Shown: piece by piece, positions 18,185 through 28,889 of the stretch
Numbering within the stretch: position 1 is the first letter of the stretch
How the letters are laid out: each line of letters starts with the position of its first letter
Notes under the pieces: model-generated
Told to the model about the DNA's origin: nothing
Seen by the model: only the letters and a program-made list of their open reading frames with translations
The model's database searches: none
Program-made: the position numbers and the translations under genes
Assembly: GCA_003116995.1 (NCBI GenBank)
Contig: BDSL01000204.1
Span: 1 to 64,000 of the forward strand
Length of the DNA stretch: 64,000 bases
Direction of reading: 5' to 3'
Source: Yamagishiella unicocca
Lineage: Eukaryota; Chlorophyta; Chlorophyceae; Chlamydomonadales; Volvocaceae

Positions 18185-19699
18185 ATGTTGACATCGCGCG
18201 GATATGCATTATGTAAGAGCTCCATGTCTGTGGAGGAATTAGAATCTCTGAAAAAGGACCTGACAATGACACCTTTGTGCGGGGTCGTTGTCAACAAGTA
18301 TACACCAGTTGTTAAGTTTCCATTATATCAAGAGACATTGTCGCACTTATACATTCCAAAATGCTTCGGACTGTCTCGATATGGTCGCCCTGCGAAATAT
18401 AGTGCTAAACTACACCCGGGTGATGACCTCTCTGGACTGACGTTTAGCGGATATCTTCGAGATGAACAGAAACAGGCAATACACAAGTTTATGACGGCGG
18501 TGAGGGACCCTCTCAAGACGGGTGGCATCCTGTCATTGCCTTGCGGACAGGGAAAAACAGTCATTGCAATAAAGATCATCGCCGAAATTGCCAAGAAGAC
18601 GCTCATCATTGTACACAAGGATTTCCTCATGAACCAGTGGCGCGAGCGTATAGAACAATTCCTGCCGGGAGCGCGCATTGGCACCATCAAGGGCCAAATT
18701 ATAGATGTCGATGAGAAGGACATCATCATTGGCAGCGTGCAAAGTCTCAGCATGAAGGACTATCCAGATACCGTATTCAATGGCATATCGTTTCTTGTTG
18801 TCGACGAGTGCCACCGCATAGGCACGGAAGTATTTTCCCGCGCACTCTTAAAGAGATGCTTTCGTTACACTTTGGGCCTGTCTGCCACTGTACATCGAAA
18901 GGATGGAATGTCACAAGTCTTCTATCATTTTTTGGGCGATATCGTGCACAAGGGTAAGCCACGTGTCGACTGGGTCCAAGTTGTCCAATATATGTACAAC
19001 AGCGATGACGAACGGTACAACCGCGAGGAGGTAATCAAGTCACTTGGAAAACCTAACATGTCCCTGATGATCAATAACATTACAGCCTTTGAGCCCCGTA
19101 ACGAATTCATCATCGGCAGCATCATTTCAGTAATACACAACGAGCCACAACGCAAGGTGCTGGTATTGAGCGACAGGAAGGAGCAACTTGCTACATTACG
19201 CAAGGGACTGGTCAGTAATGACATCACCGCTGGATTTTACTACGGCGGCCTAAAACCCGTACAGCTTGCCGAATCTGAAAAGTGTCAAGTAATACTCGCA
19301 ACATTTCCATATGCAGCAGAGGGCATGGACTGTCCAGGCCTTGATACACTGTACCTTGTATCGCCAAAGAGCGACATTGAACAGAGCTGTGGGCGCATAT
19401 TGCGAGCACAGGCTCATGAGCGTGACAGTGTGCCCCTGATTGTAGACATCGCAGACGGATTCTCAGTGTTCCAACACCAAGCAAAGAAACGGCGACTATA
19501 TTACAAGAAAAACAAGTATGAAATTGTGCAGAGCAGTGATCTGTCCAAGAATCCGCATAATCTCTTTGTTGTCATAGATGATAATGATGTCGGTGCGGAT
19601 GATGTCGGTGTGAATGATGCCCATGTGAATGATGACAATCGTACTGCAGAATCGGATCCAACAGGAGGGTGTGAAATCAAAGATTACGCCTTCTCTTAG
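18185..19699 (+). CDS. SF2 helicase of the poxvirus A18 / XPB-like type
   Basis: The frame is intact for 504 residues. Motif I is PCGQGKT at 119-125, motif II DECH at 207-210, motif III SAT near 236, and motif VI QSCGRILRA at 400-408. The DECH box and overall layout match the A18-like DNA helicases conserved across Nucleocytoviricota, which act in transcription elongation and termination or in repair. The C-terminal ~40 residues are an Asp-rich repeated tail (DDVGVNDAHV), probably disordered. The ATG at 18185 follows an AT-rich leader shared with the divergent 18077 gene. Confidence 0.87.
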   Translation: MLTSRGYALCKSSMSVEELESLKKDLTMTPLCGVVVNKYTPVVKFPLYQETLSHLYIPKCFGLSRYGRPAKYSAKLHPGDDLSGLTFSGYLRDEQKQAIHKFMTAVRDPLKTGGILSLPCGQGKTVIAIKIIAEIAKKTLIIVHKDFLMNQWRERIEQFLPGARIGTIKGQIIDVDEKDIIIGSVQSLSMKDYPDTVFNGISFLVVDECHRIGTEVFSRALLKRCFRYTLGLSATVHRKDGMSQVFYHFLGDIVHKGKPRVDWVQVVQYMYNSDDERYNREEVIKSLGKPNMSLMINNITAFEPRNEFIIGSIISVIHNEPQRKVLVLSDRKEQLATLRKGLVSNDITAGFYYGGLKPVQLAESEKCQVILATFPYAAEGMDCPGLDTLYLVSPKSDIEQSCGRILRAQAHERDSVPLIVDIADGFSVFQHQAKKRRLYYKKNKYEIVQSSDLSKNPHNLFVVIDDNDVGADDVGVNDAHVNDDNRTAESDPTGGCEIKDYAFS

Positions 19700-19876
19700 C
19701 TACTATGTTGTTCGTAACATCCTTGACCGTGTAACACGCTATGCACAAAAAATAACATTATTTGGTAGGATTCCAATAAAGTTCATAGCCATGGCAAAAA
19801 CGCAACTTGAGCCCATGGTCTATATATGATCACAGATGATTATACTGATTATCCTACAAATATAACAATGATAAAA

Positions 19877-21389
19877 ACATCGTGATACCAATTCAACTAG
19901 AATATGGAAACGACATCGATTAGCAGATCATGTTAAAAATCTGGTATCTAAAATAAGCCAGAAGCAAAATGAAAAGGATACAACCACATCAAATGAAACG
20001 ACAATATCTCTAGAGAATGGCAATGTTGTAATTCAAATAAATAATGGAAAAAGTTTCGAACAAGAAACCTTTGAAATTGATGATGCGAAGCTGCCTCCAT
20101 TTACTGATATTGAAATGTATGTTAGTTACTTCGCCCTGCAATTCAGTAAAATATTGTATACACCATCCGAAGTAAATCAGTCCCTAAAAAATCAGTCCCT
20201 AAAACAAATAATCTATAGTGAATCAGATAAAATATGTCATTGCCCAAGTGAAGCAAGGAAAACCTCGTTATGATGATTATATTATCAATGACGGCATCAT
20301 TGCCATATCAGTAAAGCTATTTCATCATCATATCACACCCAGTGTAAAGGCATGATAGATAAGACATGCAGCTCGAAGATGTTCAGGTTTTTTAATAAAT
20401 AAATGGGGGTTGAAATAGGAAGGCAGATTCCAAAAGTGTCTCTCATTATAATTTCCGCGTTCCTGGTCTCAAAATTTATCCTCTCTCTCTCATCCACCAG
20501 TGATGCCACTGTCACAGAAATAAAAAATAACATACTCAGCAAGACGGGTATAATTGCTGATTGTCTCAGAGAATTGCTGACATTATCAAGAATAAAAATA
20601 TAAAAAAGCCAATAATAATTGGATTCGACAACAAGGTTAATAATTGTTACAATATTGCTCTCACACAATGCCTAATACGTTTTGATGGTTTTTTGGCGCT
20701 TGCAGCAGATCAAGATCAGACGGATCCAATAAACAAGTTATTGGAATTATACAGAATAATGCAAGACAAAGAATCTACTAAAGAATCGATTCAAACCGCA
20801 TATGAAGAGTATAACAAGAGTTTTCTTGAATATGCATTTAAGAAGAATGAAGGGGAAAGAACGAAACAACAAGATAGCTCAGACATGTTATCGAAATTTA
20901 TAGAAGTTTTTAAAAGTAAGATAACATGTAGTATACTCCATCACACATTAAATCATCAATTATTGTGTACTGGTTGCAATACAACAATACAGAAAGTTGA
21001 AACATACCTTCTGAACATCGTGAATGTCTGGAATGAAAAGATGGAAAATTTGTTCAACTACGATACATACGAAAACTGCATTATATGTAATAAAGTCACA
21101 AATCATCGGAATACCAAAACGCTTCGAGAACCGCAACCTTACTTCCTTATTTTCCAATTGCACTTGTTTTACAAGAATACTGATGATAAGAGCGATGCAC
21201 TGAGGAAAGTTAAGTAGACAATATGAAAGTGAACATCGAATTGAATCTTGGCAAGCGTTACAGATTGTCAGGCATGATCCTTCATAGTGGTATGAGCGTA
21301 AAATCAGGCCATTATATCGCGGTTTGCAGAAGCTATGACGATGACTCAGAATGGGTACTATTCAATGATAATTCTGCAAACAAATAGAA
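19877..21389 (+). pseudogene. Ubiquitin-specific protease (USP), frameshifted, AT-rich
   Basis: The catalytic core is visible in pieces. The Cys box (NNCYNIALTQCL) lies near 20640-20675, QQDSSDML near 20868, and two CxxC pairs of the finger region near 20970 and 21080. A second frame from 21229 holds the His box (GMILHSG ... SGHYIAVCRS ... WVLFNDNSA). The frame breaks near 21216. Upstream, long open stretches without an ATG (19877-20273 and others) suggest a further N-terminal part broken by at least two more indels. USPs cleave ubiquitin from substrates. Catalytic residues appear present, so recent decay or misreading is more likely than an old remnant. The segment is visibly richer in A/T than its neighbours. 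Confidence 0.65.
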
Positions 21390-21522
21390 AAAAAATACAC
21401 ATAACATTGCTGATAATTCTATCAGCATGCCTTTTAAAATTACAGATAAGAGTAATAAAGTTGACGAATTTTGTCCCTATTTACTATTCTATTCCATGAT
21501 AATCGAATAATAAAAAGCCCTT

Positions 21523-21574
21523 AAGTATGTTTTACACAGCGATTTAAGAGTGTACTATTATGGGCACAACGCTG
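21523..21574. mobile_element. Partial 81-bp-family MITE
   Basis: The end TATGGGCACAACGCTG and the preceding 'gatttaagagtgtactatta' match one half of the 57353-57433 element. The opposite terminal repeat is missing. Confidence 0.65.
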
Positions 21575-21657
21575 TCTGTTGGCAATATTGATTTTGAATT
21601 ATGTCGCCCAGTCGCCAAAGGAGCTTTCATGCTCTAAAGGTATTTGTGGTGCTTTGA

Positions 21658-22260
21658 CTAGTCGACTTGTTGATCGTGGTATTGTTGGTGGCGACCTTCT
21701 TTTAATATTAGCCGATGCAAATCATAGTTTAAAGGTATTTGTGGTATTTGTGGTGCTTTGACTGGTCGACTTGTTGATCGTTGTATTGTTGGTGGCGACC
21801 TTTCTTTTAATATTAGTCGACGACCTGTTGATCGTGGTATTGTTGCTGACGACCTTTCTTTTAATATCAGCCGGTGCAAATGAGGTATGTAAGGTCGACG
21901 ACCTGTTGATCGTGGTATTGTTGGTGGCGACCTTTCTTTTAATATCTGCCTATGTAATGGATTTGTACCATTGTAATACTGCGCATTCGCGGTATATTGT
22001 TCTGCTGTTTCTGATATTGTTGGTCTTTGACCTGTACTTGTAGATGTTTTTGATTGTGATATTGTTTGTCTTCGCGAATGTTTAGTTGTTGATGGCATGG
22101 TATATTGTTCTGCTATGGACACTTTATTATACATATCAGTATCAGTACCTCCAGATCTACATTTAACACGAGGGGTCAACCGACGTTTAGAAGCACCTTT
22201 CTTGATTATACGTGATTTCCTGGAAGGAATCTTCTTATTCTTTTTTTTCACATTATTCAT
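21658..22260 (-). CDS. Basic repeat protein
   Basis: The start is taken at the ATG at 22260 (MNNVKKKNKK). The ~200-residue protein opens with a strongly basic stretch (about residues 3-35) that could be a nuclear signal or nucleic-acid-binding tail. A Thr/Ser/Gln-rich part follows. The C-terminal third holds four copies of a unit with LILKERSPPTIPRSTGRR. The DNA repeat continues past the last good unit in another frame (HQQYHDQQ), so the end may be frameshifted. No family was recognised. Confidence 0.5.
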   Translation of the reverse strand: MNNVKKKNKKIPSRKSRIIKKGASKRRLTPRVKCRSGGTDTDMYNKVSIAEQYTMPSTTKHSRRQTISQSKTSTSTGQRPTISETAEQYTANAQYYNGTNPLHRQILKERSPPTIPRSTGRRPYIPHLHRLILKERSSATIPRSTGRRLILKERSPPTIQRSTSRPVKAPQIPQIPLNYDLHRLILKEGRHQQYHDQQVD

Positions 22261-22320
22261 TTTATATTTCTTCAGATGTAAAATCGTAACACCCAATTGA
22301 GATTACGCGTTATTACATAA

Positions 22321-24477
22321 TTAAATGAATGCATCAATTGTTAGCCTGTGCGGCAAGAGTGCATTAATATTGTGTGCCGTATTTGTCGTTGATGTTGCAT
22401 GTAATGGAGTGAATGACACTTGGTGGTGGGTTTGTTGCCGTTGTGAAAATCTTCTATGCTGATTATAATTGTTATAATTGTAGTTCATTATTGACAGATC
22501 ACTAATACTACTACTAATATTATGAGTAGAAAGAGTAGCGCTTTCTTGATTGGTGTTGTTAGAGTTGGTCATAATTTCGTTTTCGTATAGGAGATACCAC
22601 ACACGCAGATCAGATGTCCGCCCATAACGGTGCGCGCGTCCGATTACCTGTTTCTCAATGTCGTTGTCGAATTTGTGGAGCATGATGATATCGGTGGTCT
22701 TGCTCATGTTGATACCGCAGCCGTAATTTTCAGGGTTCACAAGTAAGACAGACAGGTCTCCTTGGTCATATGACTTGAGAATACCCGCGAGCTTGTGTTG
22801 GTTACCTTTAAAGTATGAGTACTTCACACCGCTTGCCGTGAGCATATTTCCCACGGATGTCAGCGTGCAATCTGTCGAGGAGAATATCATGATCCGGTCA
22901 TCTTCTTTTCGTCTCTTAATGATGACTTCGAGGTTCTTCAATTTCGATTTATTGTCCGAAGTCGTCACACACTCGTCTTGAGTCGTGGCTTCTAGATCAG
23001 GATCTTGAACAACAAGTATATTATCCAGTCGTGTGACTGTCTTACACATCGGGCATTCTGATGCACGTGACAAAGACAGCCAAGTTGTGATGCACTTTAA
23101 ACAAAATGAATGTGAGCAGCAAGGGACAATACTCTTATTGGAAATATCATTCAGGCATATACAGCATATGTTTGCGCTTGAAACACGATGTTTAATGCAC
23201 GCAATCTTGTATTCGAGAGACGACGTACTTTCTCCCATGTCAAGTTGTGACTGTTGTGTCTGTTGTTCTGTTGATTCTGTTGTGTCTGTTGTGTCTGTTG
23301 ATCTGTTGGTCTGTTGAGTCTGTTGTTGAGTCTGTAGTAGTTGGCGGGTCTTTAGCTTACGGGAAAACTTGTCTATAAGAGCCATTATTATGTTCTCTTC
23401 GCTCCCTTTGTTTGTTGGGTTGATGAGCTTGAGGGCCGATTCGGAATCGCCTTTGTTCAGATATTCAATTATCATCTTGTCGACAAGGCCGTTGAGTGTG
23501 TTGATGGTCTCTGGTGTGCGACACTTTATTATAGAATGAGTCACATTAGAGAGGCTCATTGACTTGATGACGAACACATCGCTATTTTTGACGACGAGGG
23601 TCTTCAGTAGTTCTAGAGGCTGCACTGTGGAGATAAGATCTAAGAACTTGGTCTTGATGAAACCAATGCGGCGTATGCCGGCGTGAGTTTGAACCTTTTT
23701 GAGCACCCTCGTGTTCCAGTAGTCGTGACCGCGTGGGTTAAGCAGGTTGCGCCATGAAGCAGTGACGAACCACATGAACGAAGAGTCTGGCTCCAAACAG
23801 CCAGGGATGTTCATGTTGTCTACTTCATCAAAGATTGCACGGTTCCAACGGATCCCTAGTGATTGCGTCTGTTCAATTAACTTGTTGTAATACGTGCTGG
23901 TCACAATGATGACATCATACTGCTCAATGTCAGGAACAATGTCGGGAATCACCTGCTGCAGAGCCCGGGAATTCTTGATGACAAACGCCTTCATGCATGG
24001 ACAGAACGACTGTATGTATGTTTCCCATTGCGATGAGAGATTGTGCGGGACTACTAGCAGGTTTGTACGCACTTGCCCTACCTTTGTTGTTGATCTTCTT
24101 GTTGTTGAACTTGAATATGATGATAAGTCAGATAAGTCACTATGTACATGCATCGTGTTCCGACCATGCGTTTGTATGTGAGCCATGCCCGCCCCCGCTA
24201 TGTCATTGGAAAGAATCAATGATAGGACAACAAAGGACTTTCCCGACCCTGCGCGGTCACCAATGATACCCATGCGGTTCCTTACGGTGTCTCCGGGGTT
24301 GGCTAGATGTCGAAGAGTTGCGAAGTGCGTGTGTATGTCCATAGGTTCACGTTCATACATCATGCATCGATGTAGCAGTGTCAACTGATGATGCTTCAAA
24401 GGGATTTTTGTGTTTTGTGGCTGAAGTGAGATCGCATCACTTTCTGTCAGCTCCTGTAAATTAAAAGTTTCGACCAT
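22321..24477 (-). CDS. SNF2-like ATPase with internal RING finger
   Basis: The protein has about 718 residues from the ATG at 24477 (MVETFNLQEL). The upstream in-frame part is a repetitive Lys/Asn/Thr leader. Motif I is GDRAGSGKS at about 73-81 and motif II is DEVD near 215. A C3HC4 RING (CCICLND ... CSHSFCLKC ... CPMCK) lies at about 434-479 between the two helicase lobes. Motif VI is GRAHRYGR near 615. A RING between SNF2 lobes is the Rad5/Rad16/HLTF arrangement, where the ATPase remodels DNA and the RING is a ubiquitin E3 ligase. A Ser/Thr/Gln-rich insertion (about 385-420) is encoded by 'gttgtgtct' repeats. It shares a divergent AT-rich promoter gap (24478-24618) with the adhesin gene. 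Confidence 0.83.
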   Translation of the reverse strand: MVETFNLQELTESDAISLQPQNTKIPLKHHQLTLLHRCMMYEREPMDIHTHFATLRHLANPGDTVRNRMGIIGDRAGSGKSFVVLSLILSNDIAGAGMAHIQTHGRNTMHVHSDLSDLSSYSSSTTRRSTTKVGQVRTNLLVVPHNLSSQWETYIQSFCPCMKAFVIKNSRALQQVIPDIVPDIEQYDVIIVTSTYYNKLIEQTQSLGIRWNRAIFDEVDNMNIPGCLEPDSSFMWFVTASWRNLLNPRGHDYWNTRVLKKVQTHAGIRRIGFIKTKFLDLISTVQPLELLKTLVVKNSDVFVIKSMSLSNVTHSIIKCRTPETINTLNGLVDKMIIEYLNKGDSESALKLINPTNKGSEENIIMALIDKFSRKLKTRQLLQTQQQTQQTNRSTDTTDTTESTEQQTQQSQLDMGESTSSLEYKIACIKHRVSSANICCICLNDISNKSIVPCCSHSFCLKCITTWLSLSRASECPMCKTVTRLDNILVVQDPDLEATTQDECVTTSDNKSKLKNLEVIIKRRKEDDRIMIFSSTDCTLTSVGNMLTASGVKYSYFKGNQHKLAGILKSYDQGDLSVLLVNPENYGCGINMSKTTDIIMLHKFDNDIEKQVIGRAHRYGRTSDLRVWYLLYENEIMTNSNNTNQESATLSTHNISSSISDLSIMNYNYNNYNQHRRFSQRQQTHHQVSFTPLHATSTTNTAHNINALLPHRLTIDAFI

Positions 24478-24618
24478 TTTCCGTATAATCAGAAGATTCT
24501 TCTTTGAATCGTATTTCTTCAAAGGTGTGTTTTTTTGTTTTGTGTTTTTGTGTTTTGTGTTTTTGTGTAGAGACAGGGATATGTACAACAACATGCAAAT
24601 AAATAAATAATAAATTAG

Positions 24619-27600
24619 ATGTCGGTTCTTGATTTAGCGTTACCATCAGCATACAATTTTCAGTACTTCACAGATGCCTATCAGGTTCTCACAAATATAG
24701 TTGCAAAGAATGTGACTGCATTCAAAGACGACTCGGGCGCAGGACAAAATCTAATCCTTGGGGCTACATCAAATGTCCACTTTGAAGCCGTGTCGGGAGT
24801 AGACTTCTTCGTCAAAGACACTGGTCTGGTGAAATTTAATGCGACCTCAACAAAAACGACAGGTGGCTCAAATTTTCGTGATAATGATGAGCTCCTACGT
24901 ATTGAGAAATCTTCTTCTGCACCAAACCAGGTGGACTTGAGTGCTGGCGGTGCCAAAGCCATTTCCATTGTGTCGAGCGATGCCGCCAAAACCATCCATG
25001 TATCTGGTGTGACCATGTGTAATGTTGGGGGCACCCAGTACATATCAGCACGCGATAATGCAGCCATCTCATTGATTCCTAGGGATGCGCACAGACACTG
25101 AAGACATCTGGTGTGACACTCTGTAATGATGTAAACACACAGTTCATCATCGCAGAAGACGGACGCGCATTGACACTTACATCACGTGACTCATCGAAGA
25201 CCGCACAAATCTCCGGCATGACACTCTGTAATGATGGTTCTAATTTCCAGATCCTGTCTGCACGCGACGGGCGTGGCATCTCGCTTATCTCACAGGATGC
25301 ATCGAAAACAGCGCACATCTCGGGTGCTACTTTCTGCAATGATGCGACTTTCCAATACCTGGCTGCTGAGGATGGCAGGGCTCTATCCTTCTTGTCCAAA
25401 GATGCTTCGAAGACAGCCCACATCTCGGGAATGACCCTCTGCAATGATGGTTCCTACCAGTTCATTTCAACAGACATGGACATCCCCCTAAAGTTCGACA
25501 GTTCCGGTGTCATGTTCAACAACCTGATGGCAACACAGCACTTGTTCGGTCTGGATCTCAACCTTGTTAAGACCTATACCAGCTCGAGCAATGCAGGAGA
25601 CTTGGTCAAAACTGGTTATTCATTCCGTATGAACTCCGACAATCATCTGGAGTTGATCAAGTATGGCAAATTCCTTGAAGCGGGTGGGTCACGAGATGTC
25701 TGTGTCAAAGTTGCCACATTCGGTCGAACAACCTTGACGCGCGACACTATAGGCGACGTGTTCGATTATAATGCGTACGATACGTACACCACAATAAGCA
25801 AGTTCGATCCAACCATCTCAGCGGTGATCCCCACCACTCCCTGGATTGCGGGCATTCAGGGCGCGTCATCTTCCAAAACTGATGCGCAGGGGAATACCTA
25901 TGTCGTGGGCGTGAGCAGCTCGACTTTACCCTCTGCAGTACAATGGACTGTTCCGACAACAATATACGAAGGAAGCACAGGCCTGATATCGTCCCTCTCG
26001 ATCTATAATCCTGATGGCAACATTCAAATGTACATAGGTAAGTTCTCTACAACTGGTAGCCTACTGTGGATTGCTGGGGTTGGGGGCGGCATCACTCCCC
26101 GAACTGCATACATCTGCTTTGACTCGAGAAATTATGTATCAGTGATCGTGTCAGGAAGCACCACCGGCAGTTTCACAACAACACTGAACAATGGCATCAA
26201 GACTTCCCACACAGTGACTCCGACACCTACTGGACAGAGCGCAGATATGGTTCTGACCTTTTCACGGTTAGGCAGCCTAGAATCGTTTGTCCAAATAGTT
26301 GGGGTTGCAAGCTCTTCAGAAAACATTATGCCAGTAGGGACGTACGATGTTGGGGGCAACCTGTACTTGACTGGTGCGTTTGTAAGGTCGGCGACCCTCA
26401 CAGCATACAATGCTGATAAGACGACTGAAAAAAGCCTAACAAGTACAGATCCTGGTTCGATGGATGTGACCGCTTACCTAGCAAAATTCTCACCGACGTC
26501 TCGCGCACTTTGGATTGCTTCGCCGGGTATCAAGCGATGGAGGTCGAGCATCGGTGTGGACAGCCAAGGCAATGTGTACACCGCAGGTTACATCATCAAG
26601 AACAAATTGAAACCTATTGTGAATGCAGATGGCACAGTTTCAAGTCTGACCCTTGGAACCTTCATGAAGACCGACGATCTCATCACGTCGGGCATTGAGA
26701 TGCTAAAATTTAATCCCGATGGTATTGCACAATGGACAGCGGGTGCAGACATGCCATATGTAAATGAGTATGATGTGGGTGTGGGTGTCAACAATAATGA
26801 CGAGATTTTTCTTACAGGCATTTTCGCCTCTACAAATGTTCAGTCCTTCAAGGTATACCACAGCACCGGCCAAGCAGCAACGTTTCCATGGCCATCTACA
26901 CGTCGTGTGGCCGGCGACTTTAAGGCTACATATTACATCAAGTACAACACCAGTGGTGCTGCACAGTACATGTTCCTTATTGAGAACAATATGTATGACT
27001 TGACATGGGTCCTAAGTCCAATCTTTGACACCGCCGGTGATGTCATTGTCGCGCAAGGTTTCAAGGATGACGCCATCGTTTTCTATAATGCGGATGCAAC
27101 GACGTACAGGACTATGTATCCTCCGGGTCAGGATGGGGGTGCATTTATCGCCAAGTACAGTGCTGTAAATGGGGCTGCCATTTGGGCGGACTATGCGTGT
27201 GCGGGTTACACCGAGGTTCGTGATGTTGCGGGTGGTGCGAGCGTAACAGATACATTCCTCCTCATGAATGACACAGCACCCATTGGCAGGACGACGCCAG
27301 TGCAGGTGGTCTTTGCGGACTGGAGCACCATGGCGATTCCGCCCACCAAGACACATCTCATCAAGATCGTCCACAATCCTGGGTTCCCGCCTCTGGCAGA
27401 TCCATTGCCCACATCACCATACTCAAACGGGTTTAAGTGGTCGCGTTTTGATTCGAACACGTCTTTCAATGTGACGACCAAGGATATGCAATGGTTCAAA
27501 GGCAAGGCACCTGCGAACTCAGGCACCGTTGCAAGTATCGAATGCCCTTACACGACAACGAATCGCTTCTCGAGCTATGGTATTGCTACAGGGAATGGTT

Positions 27601-28709
27601 CACAATTTGCCCTCATGTACAGGGCTTACTTTAGACCATCTCGCAGTGGCGACTGGACGTTTTCACTGACCGCAAATGATGTGGGCATGATGTGGCTTGG
27701 TGCTGAAGCTGAGACACCGGGAACATCAAATACCCTGGCAAATGTTTTCTTACAGACTGACTCCACACATTCTTACCTGAGTGAGTCAAAGACGAGTGCA
27801 ACCAAGACGCTTGTAGCATGGCAGTACTACCCAGTACTCATTTACTATGGGCAATCTATAGACGATTCAGCTCTTGTGCTGACTTACACTGGCCCCGGCG
27901 TCCCAAATCAATCTGATGGTGCCGGGTACTTCTTCTATGATGCGACGTGGCCCGCACCCAGTGTTCCGGGGCCGATTATTCCAGACAACCCCGTCTTCAA
28001 TTTACAACCTAAGGAGCTGGCAGCTACATTGACCGATGGAGCAGCTGTTTCGACGTGGGGAACTAAATTCATACAAGCGTCGACCGCCAAGCGTCCCATT
28101 TTTAAGACAACAGGTGGACTCACAAATGGATCATATGTCTCATTTACACCTTCTTCACAACAGTTTTTGTACTCGTCATCGCCCCTTACTATGAGCTGTG
28201 CTTCGAATGGTGGATTTACCTACATAATATCTATGCGTATGAAGGACCCGCAGTCTGCTTGGGAACGCATATTACAAGGTACGTTGAGCACTGATACATC
28301 AACGGACATGATTGCCATCAACCGTGACAGCTCGAACGCGAAACTGACATTCCACTTCCCAGGAGCAGGTTACAAGATTCCAACAACGGCAGTTGCACAG
28401 AATACATGGTATACATACACTGTCAGATGCTCTAATCCGACAAACATTGGAAATCCATTGAACAACGTAGTCATCAAGCGAGATAATGTCACAGTCATGA
28501 CAACTAGCGGCACTACATTGCAGGATATAGTCGTAAACCTTGGATTGGGCGCCAACATATATGGTGGTGCACCTAGCTCGGCAGTAAGTGCAAACTATGG
28601 AAATTTTGACATTGGTGCGTTCATATTATATGATAGAGCTCTCTCTGATGCTGACTTATCCCTTCTGTATGACTATGTTGCAGCGGGTAGTGCGAGTAAG
28701 GTAACATAG
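24619..28709 (+). CDS. Large adhesin/fibre protein (SBBP, PA14/GLEYA, LamG-like)
   Basis: A first frame (24619-25101) and a second (25113-28709) carry the same ~35-residue repeat (type SKTAHISGMTLCNDG), so a one-base indel near 25080 splits one gene of about 1360 residues. After five or so repeats come blades with WIAG and DSQGNVYTAGY motifs, typical of SBBP beta-propeller repeats. A PA14/GLEYA-like sugar-binding region follows (about 27410-27940, with FRPSRSGDWTFSLTANDVGMMWLG). The last part is a concanavalin/LamG-like jelly roll (about 27980-28690, ending FILYDRALSDADLSLLYDY). These domains bind glycans, so a host-attachment surface protein is likely. The domain calls rest on pattern recognition. 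Confidence 0.75.
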
Positions 28710-28790
28710 TTTATTGATTAAGGTAGCATAGTTTATTGATTAAGGTAGCATAGTTATTGATGAAGGTAGCATAGTTATTGATTAACCCTA
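28700..28790. repeat. ~20-bp tandem repeats after the adhesin gene
   Basis: About four copies of 'aaggtagcatagtttattgatt' begin inside the last codons of the adhesin gene and continue past its stop. T-rich sequence with 'gttgtttgttg' follows to about 28850. Confidence 0.85.
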
Positions 28791-28889
28791 ATACCTCGTT
28801 TGTTGTTTTTGTTGTTTGTTGTTTGTTGTCTATTGTCTTCTGTAAATTTCGTTAATGTCTTCCAAATATATGTTGAAGCTCTCGATGTA

